From Streptococcus hyovaginalis DSM 12219 (GTDB taxonomy: Bacteria; Bacillota; Bacilli; Lactobacillales; Streptococcaceae): a stretch of DNA of 51,846 bases. The position numbers were made by a program, and so were the translations under genes. The notes beneath the pieces were generated by a model that did no database searches, had not been told where the DNA came from, and saw only the letters and a program-made list of their open reading frames with translations. Where the stretch lies: NCBI RefSeq assembly GCF_000420785.1, contig NZ_ATVP01000014.1, forward strand, positions 1-51,846. Direction: 5' to 3'. Shown here in pieces: positions 51,037 to 51,846 of this stretch; the stretch's first letter is position 1, and each line of letters starts with the position of its first letter.

Positions 51037-51846
51037 TTAGTTAACTTTAGACTCCCAAGATGTAGCTGTGCTGTCAAGCACCTTGTTGAGTTCGTCAATG
51101 TTGCGGAAACCTTCCGTACGCAACCACTCACGAGCAGCCTCACTGCCTTCTTTGATATAAACCTCAACAGCACCAGCCCAGGTCGCACGCCCACAAAGGA
51201 CCCCATTGAAGTTGGCTCCAGATTCTGCCGCAAAGACCAAGGTCTCTTGGAAGAGTTTAGCTGACACACCAGCACTCAAGTAGATATAAGGCAATTCGGT
51301 CGCTGCTTCTTGATCACGGAAAGCTTGGGCAGCCTCTTCCTTGCTGTAAAGCACCTCTCCCTCTGCAAATCCTTCCACAAAGTTCATGTTAACCGGCACT
51401 TCTACTTTGAGCACATCAACACCAAAGCGAGAATCTGAAAAGACTTTCATGGCACCATTGACTTTATGGGCTTTGACTTTGGCAAATTCTGGACTATTGT
51501 TATCAGCGATGTTTTCATCATAAGATAAGATTTCAAGATAGAAGGGGATGTCTTCAGCCTGACACTCCGAACCGATACGTTCGATATAGGCTTGTTTTTG
51601 ATCGTTAACAGCTTTGTCCCCATCTACATCATAATAGAGCAAGAATTTGACAGCATCAGCGCCGGCCTCTTTGATGCGTTTGGCTGACCACACATCCAGG
51701 CAGTCTGGAAGACGGCTTGTTGTGGTGGCATCGTAGCCTGTTTTCTCGTAAGCTAGGAGTAGTCCTGCTTCTTCATGACGGACTTTAGTCGCTGGAAGAC
51801 CATATTCAGGGTCCAGCAAGATAGAAGACGCATAAGGTGTTAATTC
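51037..51846 (-). CDS. lacD: Tagatose-1,6-bisphosphate aldolase, 5' end outside window
   Basis: 270 codons of a class I aldolase that splits tagatose-1,6-bisphosphate into glyceraldehyde-3-P and dihydroxyacetone-P. The visible frame begins [20 protein letters not shown] and runs to ESKVN-stop; the full protein is about 325 residues, so some 55 N-terminal codons are missing. The Schiff-base lysine lies in [11 protein letters not shown]. It belongs to the tagatose pathway for galactose-6-P; whether a lac operon continues beyond the window cannot be seen. Confidence 0.95.
   Translation of the reverse strand, partial: ELTPYASSILLDPEYGLPATKVRHEEAGLLLAYEKTGYDATTTSRLPDCLDVWSAKRIKEAGADAVKFLLYYDVDGDKAVNDQKQAYIERIGSECQAEDIPFYLEILSYDENIADNNSPEFAKVKAHKVNGAMKVFSDSRFGVDVLKVEVPVNMNFVEGFAEGEVLYSKEEAAQAFRDQEAATELPYIYLSAGVSAKLFQETLVFAAESGANFNGVLCGRATWAGAVEVYIKEGSEAAREWLRTEGFRNIDELNKVLDSTATSWESKVN

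Overview
The window is about 52 kb of low-GC Gram-positive chromosome. Gene content and order place it in the genus Streptococcus. Diagnostic blocks are uppS-cdsA-rseP-proS, a msmK-dexB-galR-galKTE neighbourhood like that of S. mutans, divergent pbp2a/rluD genes beside rpmG-secE-nusG, and a bgaR/bgaC-PTS locus like that of S. pneumoniae. The species cannot be fixed from sequence alone. No rRNA, tRNA, CRISPR array, intact phage or insertion sequence was seen.

Layout. 1-6.8 kb (minus strand) is one giant secreted glycosidase, open at its 3' end, with two different catalytic modules: a clan GH-A arabinofuranosidase/heparanase-like domain and a GH84 hexosaminidase domain. 7.4-13.7 kb holds envelope and translation genes: proS, rseP, cdsA, uppS, yajC and a thioredoxin-like gene. 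13.9-21.7 kb is sugar catabolism: galKTE with divergent galR, then dexB and msmK. 21.8-26.9 kb carries a PucR-type regulator and a complete ECF transporter next to a SAM hydroxide adenosyltransferase. 27.6-29.7 kb is a DUF2975 / XRE / large membrane protein module. 30-34 kb has leuS, a small unknown gene and a GIY-YIG gene broken by two in-frame amber codons. 34.1-37.2 kb is a ManNAc-type operon (rpiR-nanE-PTS EIIBC). 37.3-40.9 kb is S-methylmethionine/homocysteine metabolism plus an MDR oxidoreductase. 41-45.5 kb is nusG, secE, rpmG, pbp2a and an rluD-like gene. 45.5-51 kb is bgaR with bgaC and a mannose-family PTS. The window ends inside lacD.

How they fit. Much of the accessory content points to host-glycan use. 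The surface glycosidase would trim extracellular glycans. BgaC and its PTS handle beta-1,3-linked galactosides. NanE and its PTS handle N-acetylmannosamine. galKTE and lacD process galactose. Four of these promoter regions carry good cre-like sites (giant glycosidase, msmK, rpiR-nanE, bgaC), so carbon catabolite control is a shared theme.

The most unusual points are: the two-catalytic-module glycosidase with an inserted baseplate-like beta domain; a 13-codon second leuS tail left downstream of the intact leuS; the paired TAG codons in the GIY-YIG gene; a divergent promoter pair predicted to give leaderless mRNAs for pbp2a and rluD; and long structured leaders ahead of proS and nusG. Many real starts lie downstream of the longest ORF start; I moved them on ribosome-binding-site evidence and say so in each entry.
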